Origin: Isoetes taiwanensis
Taxonomy: Eukaryota > Streptophyta > Lycopodiopsida > Isoetales > Isoetaceae
DNA: 64,000 nucleotides
Reading direction: 5' to 3'
Assembly (NCBI GenBank): GCA_021234155.1
Contig: JAJEKV010000014.1
Span: 9,133,563-9,197,562, forward strand
Shown: in pieces, positions 11,335-21,351 of the stretch
How the letters are laid out: each line of letters starts with the position of its first letter
How positions within the stretch are numbered: the stretch's first letter is position 1
Translations under genes and position numbers: made by a program
Notes under the pieces: model-generated
Told to the model about the DNA's origin: nothing
Database searches by the model: none
Seen by the model: the letters and a program-made list of their open reading frames with translations, nothing else

Positions 11335-12581
11335 TAGGTCTATACCAACTCACCACACATCCGTGGGGCAAAACTTTAGCCATACATGCACACTTTGTAG
11401 GCAGGATACCTCCTAGCCTTAGGACATAATTTTCCTTTTTGGCCATAATTTTTTCAGGGTTTTTCCATAATTCATCCTACTTAGCACTAATGTACTTGCT
11501 GCTCTAAAGATTGGAAATTTTTTTTCCCAATTTTCGAGGTTCATGCTTGGGTGGCCATTCCCAAGACTGGAAGCCTACTGTTAGTCCTATAGGGAATGGT
11601 CAGTGCTCGATCTTGGTCTGCCAAGATCATGCTCTGATACCACTGTGACGTCCCCTACTTCCTCTACGATGCTCCCATCGTATCTGAAGGCGGAGTTCAT
11701 CCCCCTGACAGCCAAACTGGCAGGGGCCATCCACCTGACGCCAATCCCAAGAACTGGGCCAGTGAGGAAGAGTGGATGGGTCATTTGCCCCGTCTTTCTT
11801 TGGGGCGACTTAGCTGCGGAAACGCAAATAAACATGAGCACATGACATCAATATATCAATAAAGTCACCTCGAAGGGTGAATACATCATAACATAACATG
11901 CGTAACAACATCAACATAAATAATAGCAACAAAAGGGAATCCTACCCAGGGCTCAAACTCATGGGGGATCGACTGATGGCTTGGGTTTCCAGAAGTCAAT
12001 GCAGACCGAATTCATGGTAATTGGATTGGGCTGGCATAAGAATATGGCTGTTGGGTAGTCCACTCCATCCGCCCCTCCCGTGCACACTTTGCAGAGTAGG
12101 TTGAAAAGTATTGGGACCGACCGTAGCTCCGGGTGCATAGCCAAGAGGGCTACCGGCCGGGTTGCATCTCCCGGGCCCCGGATGAGGCGTGAGAAGAGTC
12201 ACCTCCCCTCCAGAGGCATGCATGCCCATCACAGGCGGCTAGAGGGCCGCTGCCCGTATTCGACTTGAACCCCATTGAAGGTGACACATCACCCAAGAGG
12301 TGTCGAGCTCATGCCTTGCCCACATGCGGTGGCAAACCATTAAGCCTAGTCCACTAAGATCTCCGGTAGGCTTTACACACCAGAGGGATCAATCTGTGAT
12401 GGGATGATAAGTCCTCCTTATCCACCGGTCTAGCCCCGCCACCCACAACCAGACGGGCTCCTGTGCACGGGCCGCATTAATTGGGAATTAATGAGGCTAT
12501 CTAGGATCATCTCACATGTAAGGTTTTGTGGTCTCTACCCCCTTCCCACATACAATGTGAGAGCATAGAATGGAACATAAT
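11335..12581 (-). mobile_element. Element B fragment (unit 1): SINE-like piece, internal end, PBS and probable LTR
   Basis: It begins with about 100 bp of the SINE-array unit found at 46800-48105, then sequence ending in GCTCTGATACCA (11631-11642). That is the reverse complement of the initiator-tRNA-Met primer-binding site TGGTATCAGAGC. TGTGACGTCCCC follows immediately (11644), as if the end of a minus-strand LTR (...GACGTCACA). A perfect hairpin, GATCTTGG TCTG CCAAGATC (11609-11628), sits just inside the PBS. No coding sequence is recognised. The right limit is the element A LTR, not a demonstrated LTR end. Confidence 0.45.
11609..11642 (-). promoter_or_regulatory. Element B primer-binding site and adjacent perfect hairpin
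   Basis: GCTCTGATACCA (11631-11642) is the reverse complement of the tRNA-iMet site. GATCTTGG and CCAAGATC flank a TCTG loop at 11609-11628, so the minus-strand RNA would carry an 8-bp stem starting two bases after the primer site. The same pair is intact near 24502-24536 and eroded near 18057-18095 and 48351-48385. Confidence 0.55.
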
Positions 12582-13022
12582 TGTTAGCCCTTTGGGCTAA
12601 ACATATGTATGAGTGGCATAGGCCACATGTATTTATCACATTGGACCACTTGATCTAGGGCCCAGATTTAGCCCACATATGTGGTAGGTGGCATAGGCCA
12701 CATGTATTTGTCATATTGGACCTTACAATCTATGGCCCAGATTTAGCCTAGATCTGTGGTAGGTGAGATGTCAGTTAGGGTTAGGGTTTTGCTCTACTAT
12801 TTAGAGAGAGCATTTCCTCTCATTGTTTAGGTTTTTGCTCACGTTTTGGAGCACCTCCTTTTGGAGCATCAATACGATTCTGTTTTGTTCATTCTTTCTC
12901 TTGTTCTTGGAGTTTCTTCCCACCTTCTTTTGTTGATCCATGAGCATTTGTGGCAGCCTTGTGGCATCCGGCAGTCATGGACTGCTGCTGCAAGGTGATG
13001 CCAAGAACCCCAAAAATCAACA
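12582..13022 (+). mobile_element. Element A LTR, unit 1
   Basis: A 441-bp LTR bounded by TGTT...AACA, directly followed by one base and the TGGCGCC primer-binding site at 13024. The U3-like half has two copies of a roughly 95-bp repeat (GGCATAGGCCACATGTATTT...GGCCCAGATTTAGCC). A TATTTAGAG TATA-like box lies near 12800, preceded by TTAGGGTTAGGGTTTT, which contains a telo-box (AAACCCTAA on the other strand). Copies at 19029, 25475 and 49313 differ by only a few bases. I could not show a matching LTR at the far end of one element. Confidence 0.6.
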
Positions 13023-14911
13023 CTGGCGCCTCATGCCGGGGTCTCTTGGCTCATGATCAACTCTTGTTTTTATTTCCAGTATCTCCAAAAGTTCTGAAAA
13101 TCTTATTTGATTCTACATTGACCCTTTCTCGGATTCACATGTCTGATATTTGCCCACTGTTTCAGAAAGGGGCCAAACTGGTTTTTGGCCAGACCAGGTT
13201 CTTATTTGTCGACGTTTAAGTTGTTTAAGTTCTTCAACGACTGCGTTACGTTTCTTTTTGGATATTAACATTCCATTCGGCAAGTAAGAAACACTAGAAG
13301 AGGCCTAACGGCTCTTCCCAGTATTTTTGCAGGATTATTCTGTGGGCTTGGGGTGTGTTTTGCTCAGAGTCTATTAAGCCCCTTTCTTTTTGGTTCCATA
13401 CCTACATCACTTGCAAAGTATTTGTTCTTGGTCGACTTATTCTTCCTGTGATATTTTGCACAGCCAACATCGTTTTTGGCACACTACAGTTTTTTCATGG
13501 AAATAAAGCTCGTCCTTCAAGCAAGTCTTCAAAGATTCGCCCCCCGGCGCTCTTTCAAACTGCGACCAGGGTTGTTCTTGCCCTCTCATTGCCAGGAACA
13601 TTTGGGGCTTTTCTGAGCAAAGCCACAACATCGGCAAGCTTGCATGGCCTTGTTTCGACAAGCACACCATTTAAGAGGAGTCTTGTATACACATCTTTGA
13701 ATCACAGCTTACCGCATATCAAACTCTGCCTCTACACAACAAGGGGTCCGCATGATCTACCTCTTGCAAATCCAGTGACTACCTCTTCATCTTCCATAGA
13801 TAAAAAGCAGAACTACCTCAGAATGGCTCGGCTGCAAAGATTCGACACCTGCAATCCTTGTACCATCATCTTTGCACTTCCAAGTTCCAACTGTGAGCCT
13901 GGCTACAACTCGTTGCAGACTTCCTCAATAATCTTCTCTGAAGTTACAAACAGTGTTTCAAACTACTCAGTCCAGCTCTCCACACCAAAACCAGAGCAGA
14001 GGCTCTGTTTAATGGCATGTTTCTAGGAGTAATTTCTTTCGCCAAATCATGGCTATATCGGTGGTACGCCTATTACCGGGCCGATGTTTTACGCACAATC
14101 TGCTCCCAAGCTATTTGGATTCCTCACGACTCACCTCAAGCCTCACAGCATCAGACTATTCTAGTCTCAACAAGGGCCTGTCAGTCAATTTGCACAGTAA
14201 CAATATTTTATGTAGCATCACCGACGCAAGGAGTGTTAAGTAGCCAATTTGTCAAGCGATGTTCAGAGTCTGCCCCTGGTCATGCATTGATTTGCCATAT
14301 CCCGCATGACACAAAGCAAAGAACTTCTGGCAAATGCTTGGCTCCGCAATTTTCTTATCCCAGGCTGTGGCTGCCACAAAATAGATCAAATGAAATAAAA
14401 CACTTGCCAAATTACATATACCTTGCACTTGCAGAATTCTGGAAGCAAACCGAACCAGCTAAGCACAAAAAATGGGGATTCCGAAAGCATAAGAAAAACA
14501 GGGGATTCTTCATTCCTTTTGGGCAGAGCATCAATTCTTCGGCAAGAGAGTACATCAATTGTGATTTTCATGCAATGCCCTCTTCTCTACTTTCAGCAGA
14601 TTCATTCTGATCAAAAACAATGCATGCATTGACTAATGGCTCCACGGCCCCTCACGGCGTGGGACACTCGAGAAAGCAGACGGCCAAGGCCCATCACGCC
14701 TCGCTTCTCGCCTTCCAACCTTTCATGGTCCGGGCGGCTTAGGCTAGGACTCACCATAACAAATTTTTGACGCCACGACACCATCGGGGCATGGGTTCAT
14801 TCAAATTCAAGCTAATCCGGGTGTCCATGTGTCACGATCGAGCCCCAAATCAAGCATGACAGATCCCCGCAGAACTCATTTTCACACATCTCTCGCCCAA
14901 TCTCTCGATGG
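13023..14911 (+). mobile_element. Element A leader, unit 1
   Basis: Primer-binding site at 13024-13041, then non-autonomous leader sequence equal to 19-1895 of copy 0. It contains the 223-codon ORF at 13355. It ends abruptly at about 14911, where the sequence enters the interior of a copia LTR. The equivalent point in the long copies is followed by another 6.5 kb, so this is an internal deletion inherited by all three units. Confidence 0.6.
13355..14026 (+). CDS. Hypothetical 223-codon ORF in element A leader
   Basis: An uninterrupted ORF starting MFCSESIKPLSFW. A hydrophobic stretch at roughly residues 23-48 could be a membrane segment; the rest is serine/threonine- and leucine-rich. I recognise no domain, and it does not look like retrotransposon gag (no zinc knuckle) or pol. 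The ORF is open in two of five copies (here and 19802), frameshifted in the others. Because copies are near-identical, persistence of the frame is weak evidence for coding. It could be an orphan element protein or chance. Confidence 0.25.
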   Translation: MFCSESIKPLSFWFHTYITCKVFVLGRLILPVIFCTANIVFGTLQFFHGNKARPSSKSSKIRPPALFQTATRVVLALSLPGTFGAFLSKATTSASLHGLVSTSTPFKRSLVYTSLNHSLPHIKLCLYTTRGPHDLPLANPVTTSSSSIDKKQNYLRMARLQRFDTCNPCTIIFALPSSNCEPGYNSLQTSSIIFSEVTNSVSNYSVQLSTPKPEQRLCLMACF

Positions 14912-17779
14912 AAATTGCCGTTGACTTTGACTGTTGACCGGCCAACCCAAAACCCTAAGTGGCGGGGGGGGGTGTCTGTGGTGTTTCTAGCGAGCCCAAA
15001 GAACATCCGGGTAGGGTGTGCCCGCCACCTTTGACTTTGACTTTGACTTTGACCTGCCGCCGCCATGCTTCTCATAGGTCTCCCCCATTCAACTGCATAG
15101 CTTTGAATAACATGACACCATTTAACAACTCTAATCCATCGCCATCGCTTCTCATAGATTAGAATATCACATGACACATAATTTTGTCATTTCCAACATT
15201 CCCCTTCATGTGATATTCCCCGTCATCACATTGTAACAATTTCCTTATTTCACTCGAATCGGATAAAGGTAGAGCCTTTGTAAGAATATCGCTCTTTGAT
15301 CATTTGTACTAACATAGGTCAAATGCACTTGATTTCTTTTTACCATATCTCGATAAAATGAACTTCCATTTCAATGTGTTTTGACCTTTCGCAAAACCGG
15401 ATTTTTGTCATGGCAATACAACTAGTATTATCACAATAAATGATTGTTGGTCCTCTTTGAGCAAATCCAAATTCTGCCATAAGCCTTCTTTCCCAAATAA
15501 GTTCCTTAGTCAATGTGGTCTTTGAAGTTGTACTCGCCTTCAAAGACTAGATAAAGCAATGCTGCTTTGCTTCTTGCACTTCCAAGCAACTGGGGCTCCA
15601 CCTAATAAAACAACATACCCTGAAGTTGATTTTCGTTTATCTAAATCTCCTCCCCAATCAAGATCACAATAAGCCCGCAGAATTGCAAGTTGGTTTCATT
15701 AAATACTATACCAAAATGCATTGTACCTTTCAAGTATTTGAGAATCCTTTTTGCTGCATTCCAGTGTCCTTTACCAGCCTTGTCATTATACCTACTGAGA
15801 ATATTAACTGCAAATGCAATGTCAGGCCTAGTACAATTGGCTACATAGGACAAACAACCAATCAAACTTTTGTAAGGTATTTTCTCCATTTGTTTGCTTT
15901 CTGTTTCTGTCTTTGGACTCATATCTGCAGAAATTTTATGACCAGGAACCATAGGAGTATTTGCCATATTGCAATCTTCCATATGAAATTTCTTCAACAT
16001 GTTTTGAATATGCCTTTGTTGACTCAAAGCTAGTATCCGTTGACTTCTATTCCTGTATACATCAATTCCCAGAAATCTTTTGAGTTCTCCAAGGTCACTC
16101 ATTTGAAATCTCTTTTTCAAAATATCTTTGCAATGGTTTAGTACTCTGCTTCCATTGGCTACCATAATGTTGTCATCAACATATAGAGCAATAATGCACC
16201 AGTCATTTCCCATTTTAAATCTGTAAATATTCCCATCATAATTGAGCTTTTCAAAACCTTGTTCCAACAAATATCCATCCATACACTTATACCATTCTCT
16301 GGGAGATTGCTTAAGGCCATACACCGCTGCTCTATTTAACCTCCACACTTTACCTTTTTCTTCAAAATCAGGTGCAAGTTTCGGATATATTTCCTCTTCC
16401 AATTTAGCATTGAAATCTTTGTACTTACATCCATATGATGTATTTCATAATCACGAGGCATTTGCAATAGCCAATAGCATTCTTAAGTTGTTTATCTTCA
16501 CAAGTGGTGAGAATGTTTCATCAAAATCTTCCCCTTTTTCCCGGTCGGCTTTGAATTTTTTGTTCTTTTATCAACACCGGTTTCACTTTCGATATATCCA
16601 CTTACTTCCAACTATATTCTTATTCAATGGCATATCTACTACGGTATAAGTGTTTGTTCTCTTAAAAGCACTCATTTCTTCTTCCATGGCACTTAACCAA
16701 TTTTTTTTTCATGAGAATCATGCCTTTGCTTCATCATAATTTTGAGGTATTTTATCATTTTCTAATATCAAAATGTCAAATCTTGTATTAATTTCTCCCC
16801 CAACAGATCGAGTCTTTTGCTTCTTCAGTTTCATTTCTCCCATGTGATTCTAAAACATGTTTAGCTTCCTCTGCCAAAAATCGAGCTTCGGTTAGGTCTT
16901 GGCTTTCTCTTGGGTTTAATACCATGATCAACTTCTAACTCTTGATGTTCAATACCGGGTTCCATTTCGGACTCAACAACTTCCTCACGGAATTAATTGA
17001 CTCATTGTCAGAATCATTTAAATCTGCCTGTTCAAGTTTTTCAGTTTTATCTTCTTCTTTATTTATTTCTTGTTGTATTTCTGAAATAACATCTTTCCTT
17101 TTATTGTCACATGGAGTTTCTGAGTTTACCATGGGAATCCTTCTATAAAACTCATTCTCATTAAAAATAACATCCCTGCTAACTATGATTTTTCTCCTTG
17201 CTGGATCATATAGTCTGAATGCTTTTGAGCTTGAATCATATCCTACAAGATATGTTATATATGCCCTATCATCCAATTTCTTTCTTAATTCTTCAGGAAC
17301 ATGAACAAAACATAAACATCCATATGCTTTAAATCTGTCATAAGATGGAAGCTTACCAGACCAAAGCCCTTTAATGCTCGTAGAAGGTAACAAATTTTGA
17401 ATATAGACTGCTGCCTTCACAGCTTCATCCCACAGAAAATTTGGTAGGCCAGAGTATTTTAGCATGGATCTCACAGCATCTAGTAAGGTCCTGTTCTTTC
17501 TTTCAGCTACTCCATTTTGTTGTGGTGAGTATCTACAAGTTAGTTGCCTCTTGATTCCTCTGCTTGCACAAAAAAACTTAAATTCATCAGATATATACTC
17601 ACCACCCCTGTCTGATCTTATACACTTAATTTTCCTTCCAGTTTCTAGCTCGGTTTGTTTTTAAATAATTTCAAGGCCTCACTTGCTTGATCTTTTGTTT
17701 TCAAAATATAACTTTTTGTCCTTCTACTAAAATCGTCTATGAAGGTCATGAAATACTTATGTCCACTTAAACTGGTAAC
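14912..17779 (-). pseudogene. Copia fragment, unit 1: partial LTR, RNase H, RT, integrase
   Basis: 14912-15198 is the TGTTGG-proximal half of the copia LTR; 15199-17779 is pol on the minus strand. The longest open part (15641-16402) spans RT from EEEIYPKLAP through YVDD to the RNase H connection, and keeps the GHWNAAKRILK stretch that is damaged in the unit 3 copy. Integrase (16935-17474 and beyond) stops at the shared junction at 17779. Breaks are single short indels. Confidence 0.85.
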
Positions 17780-19028
17780 TAGGTCTATACCAACTCACCA
17801 CACATCCGTGGGGCAAAACTTTAGCCATACATGCACACTTTGTAGGCAGGATACCTCCTAGCCTTAGGACATAATTTTCCTTTTTGGCCATAATTTTTTC
17901 AGGGTTTTTCCATAATTCATCCTACTTAGCACTAATGTACTTGCTGCTCTAAAGATTGGAAATTTTTTTTTCCCAATTTTAGAGGTTCATGCTTGGGTGG
18001 CCATTCCCAAGGCCCTGGAAGCCTCTTGTTAGTCCTATAGGGAATGGTCGATTCTTTCGATCTTGGTGCGCCAAGATCATGCTCGATACCATTGTGGCGT
18101 CCCCTACTTCCCTCACGATGCTCCCATCATTATCACGAAGGCGGAGTTCATCCCCGACAATGGCGGGGGGGGGCCATCCACTGACGCCAATCCCAAGAGC
18201 TGGGCGGTGAGGAAGAGTGGATGGGTCATTTGCCCCGATCTTTCTTGGGGGCGACTTAGGCGGAAAGCGCAAATAAACATGAGCACATGACATCAATATA
18301 TCAATAAAGTCACCTCGAAGGGTGAATACATCATAACATAACATGCGTAACAACATCAACATAAATAATAGCAACAAAGGGAATCCTACCGGGGCTCAAA
18401 CTCATCATGGGGGATCGATTGATGGCTTGGGTTTCCAGAAGTCAATGCAGACCGAATTCATGGTAATTGGATTGGGCTGGCATAAGAATATGGCTGTTGG
18501 GTAGTCCACTCCATCCGCCCCTCCCGTGCACACTTTGCAGAGTAGGTTGAAAAGTATTGGGACCGGACCGTAGCCTGCCGGGTGCATAGCCAAGAGGGCT
18601 ACTGCTGGGTTGCATCTCCCCAGTCCCGATGAGGCAGGAGAAGAGTCACCTCCCCTCCAGAGGCATGCATGCCCATCACAGGCGGCTAGAGGGCCGCTGC
18701 CCGTATTCGACTTGAACCCCATTGAAGGTGACACATCACCCAAGAGGTGTCGAGCTCATGCCTTGCCCACATGCGGTGGCAAACCATTAAGCCTAGTCCA
18801 CTAAGATCTCCGGTAGGCTTTACACACCAGAGGGATCAATCTGTGATGGGATGATAAGTCCTCCTTATCCACCGGTCTAGCCCCGCCACCCACAACCAGA
18901 CGGGCTCCTGTGCACGGGCCGCATTAATTGGGAATTAATGAGGCTATCTAGGATCATCTGCTACAGAAGGTTTCAGGGTCTCTACCCCCCTTCCCACATA
19001 CACAGGAGAGCATAGAATGGAACATAAT
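17780..19028 (-). mobile_element. Element B fragment, unit 2
   Basis: Second copy of the segment described at 11335. 17990-18420 is visibly corrupted relative to units 1 and 3: ACTGG becomes CCCTGG, GTCTGCC becomes GTGCGCC, and the PBS GCTCTGATACCA becomes GCTCGATACCA. From about 18420 onward it is nearly identical again. Such a sharp switch from divergent to identical sequence is hard to explain biologically. Confidence 0.5.
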
Positions 19029-19469
19029 TGTTAGCCCTTTGGGCTAAACATATGTATGAGTGGCATAGGCCACATGTATTTATCACATTGGACCACTTGA
19101 TCTAGGGCCCAGATTTAGCCCACATATGTGGTAGGTGGCATAGGCCACATGTATTTGTCATATTGGACCTTACAATCTATGGCCCAGATTTAGCCTAGAT
19201 CTGTGGTAGGTGAGATGTCAGTTAGGGTTAGGGTTTTGCTCTACTATTTAGAGAGAGCATTTCCTCTCATTGTTTAGGTTTTTGCTCACGTTTTGGAGCA
19301 CCTCCTTTTGGAGCATCAATACGATTCTGTTTTGTTCATTCTTTCTCTTGTTCTTGGAGTTTCTTCCCACCTTCTTTTGTTGATCCATGAGCATTTGTGG
19401 CAGCCTTGTGGCATCCGGCAGTCATGGACTGCTGCTGCAAGGTGATGCCAAGAACCCCAAAAATCAACA
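19029..19469 (+). mobile_element. Element A LTR, unit 2
   Basis: Same 441-bp length and TGTT...AACA ends as the unit 1 LTR, followed by the TGGCGCC primer-binding site at 19471. Nearly identical to 12582-13022, including the repeated U3 segment, TATA-like box and telo-box. Confidence 0.6.
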
Positions 19470-21351
19470 CTGGCGCCTCATGCCGGGGTCTCTTGGCTCA
19501 TGATCAACTCTTGTTTTTATTTCCAGTATCTCCAAAAGTTCTGAAAATCTTATTTGATTCTACATTGACCCTTTCTCGGATTCACATGTCTGATATTTGC
19601 CCACTGTTTCAGAAAGGGGCCAAACTGGTTTTTGGCCAGACCAGGTTCTTATTTGTCGACGTTTAAGTTGTTTAAGTTCTTCAACGACTGCGTTACGTTT
19701 CTTTTTGGATATTAACATTCCATTCGGCAAGTAAGAAACACTAGAAGAGGCCTAACGGCTCTTCCCAGTATTTTTGCAGGATTATTCTGTGGGCTTGGGG
19801 TGTGTTTTGCTCAGAGTCTATTAAGCCCCTTTCTTTTTGGTTCCATACCTACATCACTTGCAAAGTATTTGTTCTTGGTCGACTTATTCTTCCTGTGATA
19901 TTTTGCACAGCCAACATCGTTTTTGGCACACTACAGTTTTTTCATGGAAATAAAGCTCTGTCCTTCAAGCAAGCTTCAGCATTCAGTCCTGTCTTTCAAA
20001 CTGCGACCAGGGTTGTTCTTGCCCTCTCATTGCCAGGAACATTTGGGGCTTTTCTGAGCAAAGCCACAACATCGGCAAGCTTGCATGGCCTTGTTTCGAC
20101 AAGCACACCATTTAAGAGGAGTCTTGTATACACATCTTTGAATCACAGCTTACCGCATATCAAACTCTGCCTCTACACAACAAGGGGTCCGCATGATCTA
20201 CCTCTTGCAAATCCAGTGACTACCTCTTCATCTTCCATAGATAAAAAGCAGAACTACCTCGTAATGGCTCTGCTGCAGCATTCGACACGGTGCAATCCTT
20301 GTACCATCATCTTTGCACTTCCAAGTTCCAACTGTGAGCCTGGCTACAACTCGTTGCAGACTTCCTCAATAATCTTCTCTGAAGTTACAAACAGTGTTTC
20401 AAACTACTCAGTCCAGCTCTCCACACCAAAACCAGAGCAGAGGCTCTGTTTAATGGCATGTTTCTAGGAGTAATTTCTTTCGCCAAATCATGGCTATATC
20501 AGTGGCTGCCTATTACTGTCAGATGTTTCTGCACAATCTGCTCCCAAGCTATTTGGATTCCTCACGACTCACCTCAAGCCTCACAGCATCAGACTATTCT
20601 AGTCTCAACAAGGGCCTGTCAGTCAATTTGCACAGTAACAATATTTTATGTAGCATCACCGACGCAAGGAGTGTTAAGTAGCCAATTTGTCTGCGATGTC
20701 TGTAGCCGGTTCCCCTGTCATGCATTGATTTGCCATATCCGGCATGACACAGGCAGCAACTTCTCGGGGCAAATGCTTGGCTCCGCAATTTTCTTATCCC
20801 AGGCTGTGGCTGCCACAAAATAGATCAAATGAAATAAAACACTTGCCAAATTACATATACCTTGCACTTGCTGAATTGCGGAAGCAAAGCGAACCAGCTA
20901 AGCACAAAAGCGAGGGGATTCTCGAGCATAAGAAAAGCGGGGATTCTTCATTCCTTTTGGGCAGAGCATCAATTCTTCGGCAAGAGAGTACATCAATTGT
21001 GATTTTCATGCAATGCCCTCTTCTCTACTTTCAGCAGATTCATTCTGATAAAAAACAATGCATGCATTGACTAATGGCTCCACGGCCCCTCCCCGGCGTG
21101 GACACTTTCGAGCAAGCAGACGGCCAAGGCCCATCGCGGCCTCGCTTCTCACGCCCTTCCAACCTTCATGGTGCAGGCGGCTTAGGCTAGGACTCAGCCA
21201 TAACAAATTTTTGACGCCACGACACCATCGGGGCATGGGTTCATTCAAATTCAAGCTAATCCGGGTGTCTAGAGGTCACGCACTGAGCCCCAAATCAAGC
21301 ATGACAGATCACGCAGCTCATTTTTCACACATCTCGCCCAATCTACGGACC
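19470..21351 (+). mobile_element. Element A leader, unit 2
   Basis: Equivalent of 13023-14911, with the ORF at 19802-20467. Divergence from the other copies rises sharply after about 20870 (GCGGAAGCAAAGCG in place of TCTGGAAGCAAACTG), again concentrated at CTG and CAG. Confidence 0.6.
19802..20467 (+). CDS. Hypothetical 221-codon ORF in element A leader
   Basis: Counterpart of the 13355 ORF with the same start and stop, two codons shorter. The differing part (around residues 55-65) reads SFKQASAFSPVFQTATR here, which is shared with the 49.7-kb copy and so is probably the true consensus. No domain is recognised. Confidence 0.25.
   Translation: MFCSESIKPLSFWFHTYITCKVFVLGRLILPVIFCTANIVFGTLQFFHGNKALSFKQASAFSPVFQTATRVVLALSLPGTFGAFLSKATTSASLHGLVSTSTPFKRSLVYTSLNHSLPHIKLCLYTTRGPHDLPLANPVTTSSSSIDKKQNYLVMALLQHSTRCNPCTIIFALPSSNCEPGYNSLQTSSIIFSEVTNSVSNYSVQLSTPKPEQRLCLMACF

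Noticed and set aside
11603-11845. 80-84-codon ORF pair repeated at 24481-24739
   Set aside because: Exact repeat of LTR-like sequence, open on both strands, disrupted in the other copies; no domain.
12776-12792. TTAGGGTTAGGG in the element A LTR as a telomere repeat
   Set aside because: Only two units, not the plant TTTAGGG form, and repeated at the same LTR position in every copy; better read as a telo-box in a promoter.
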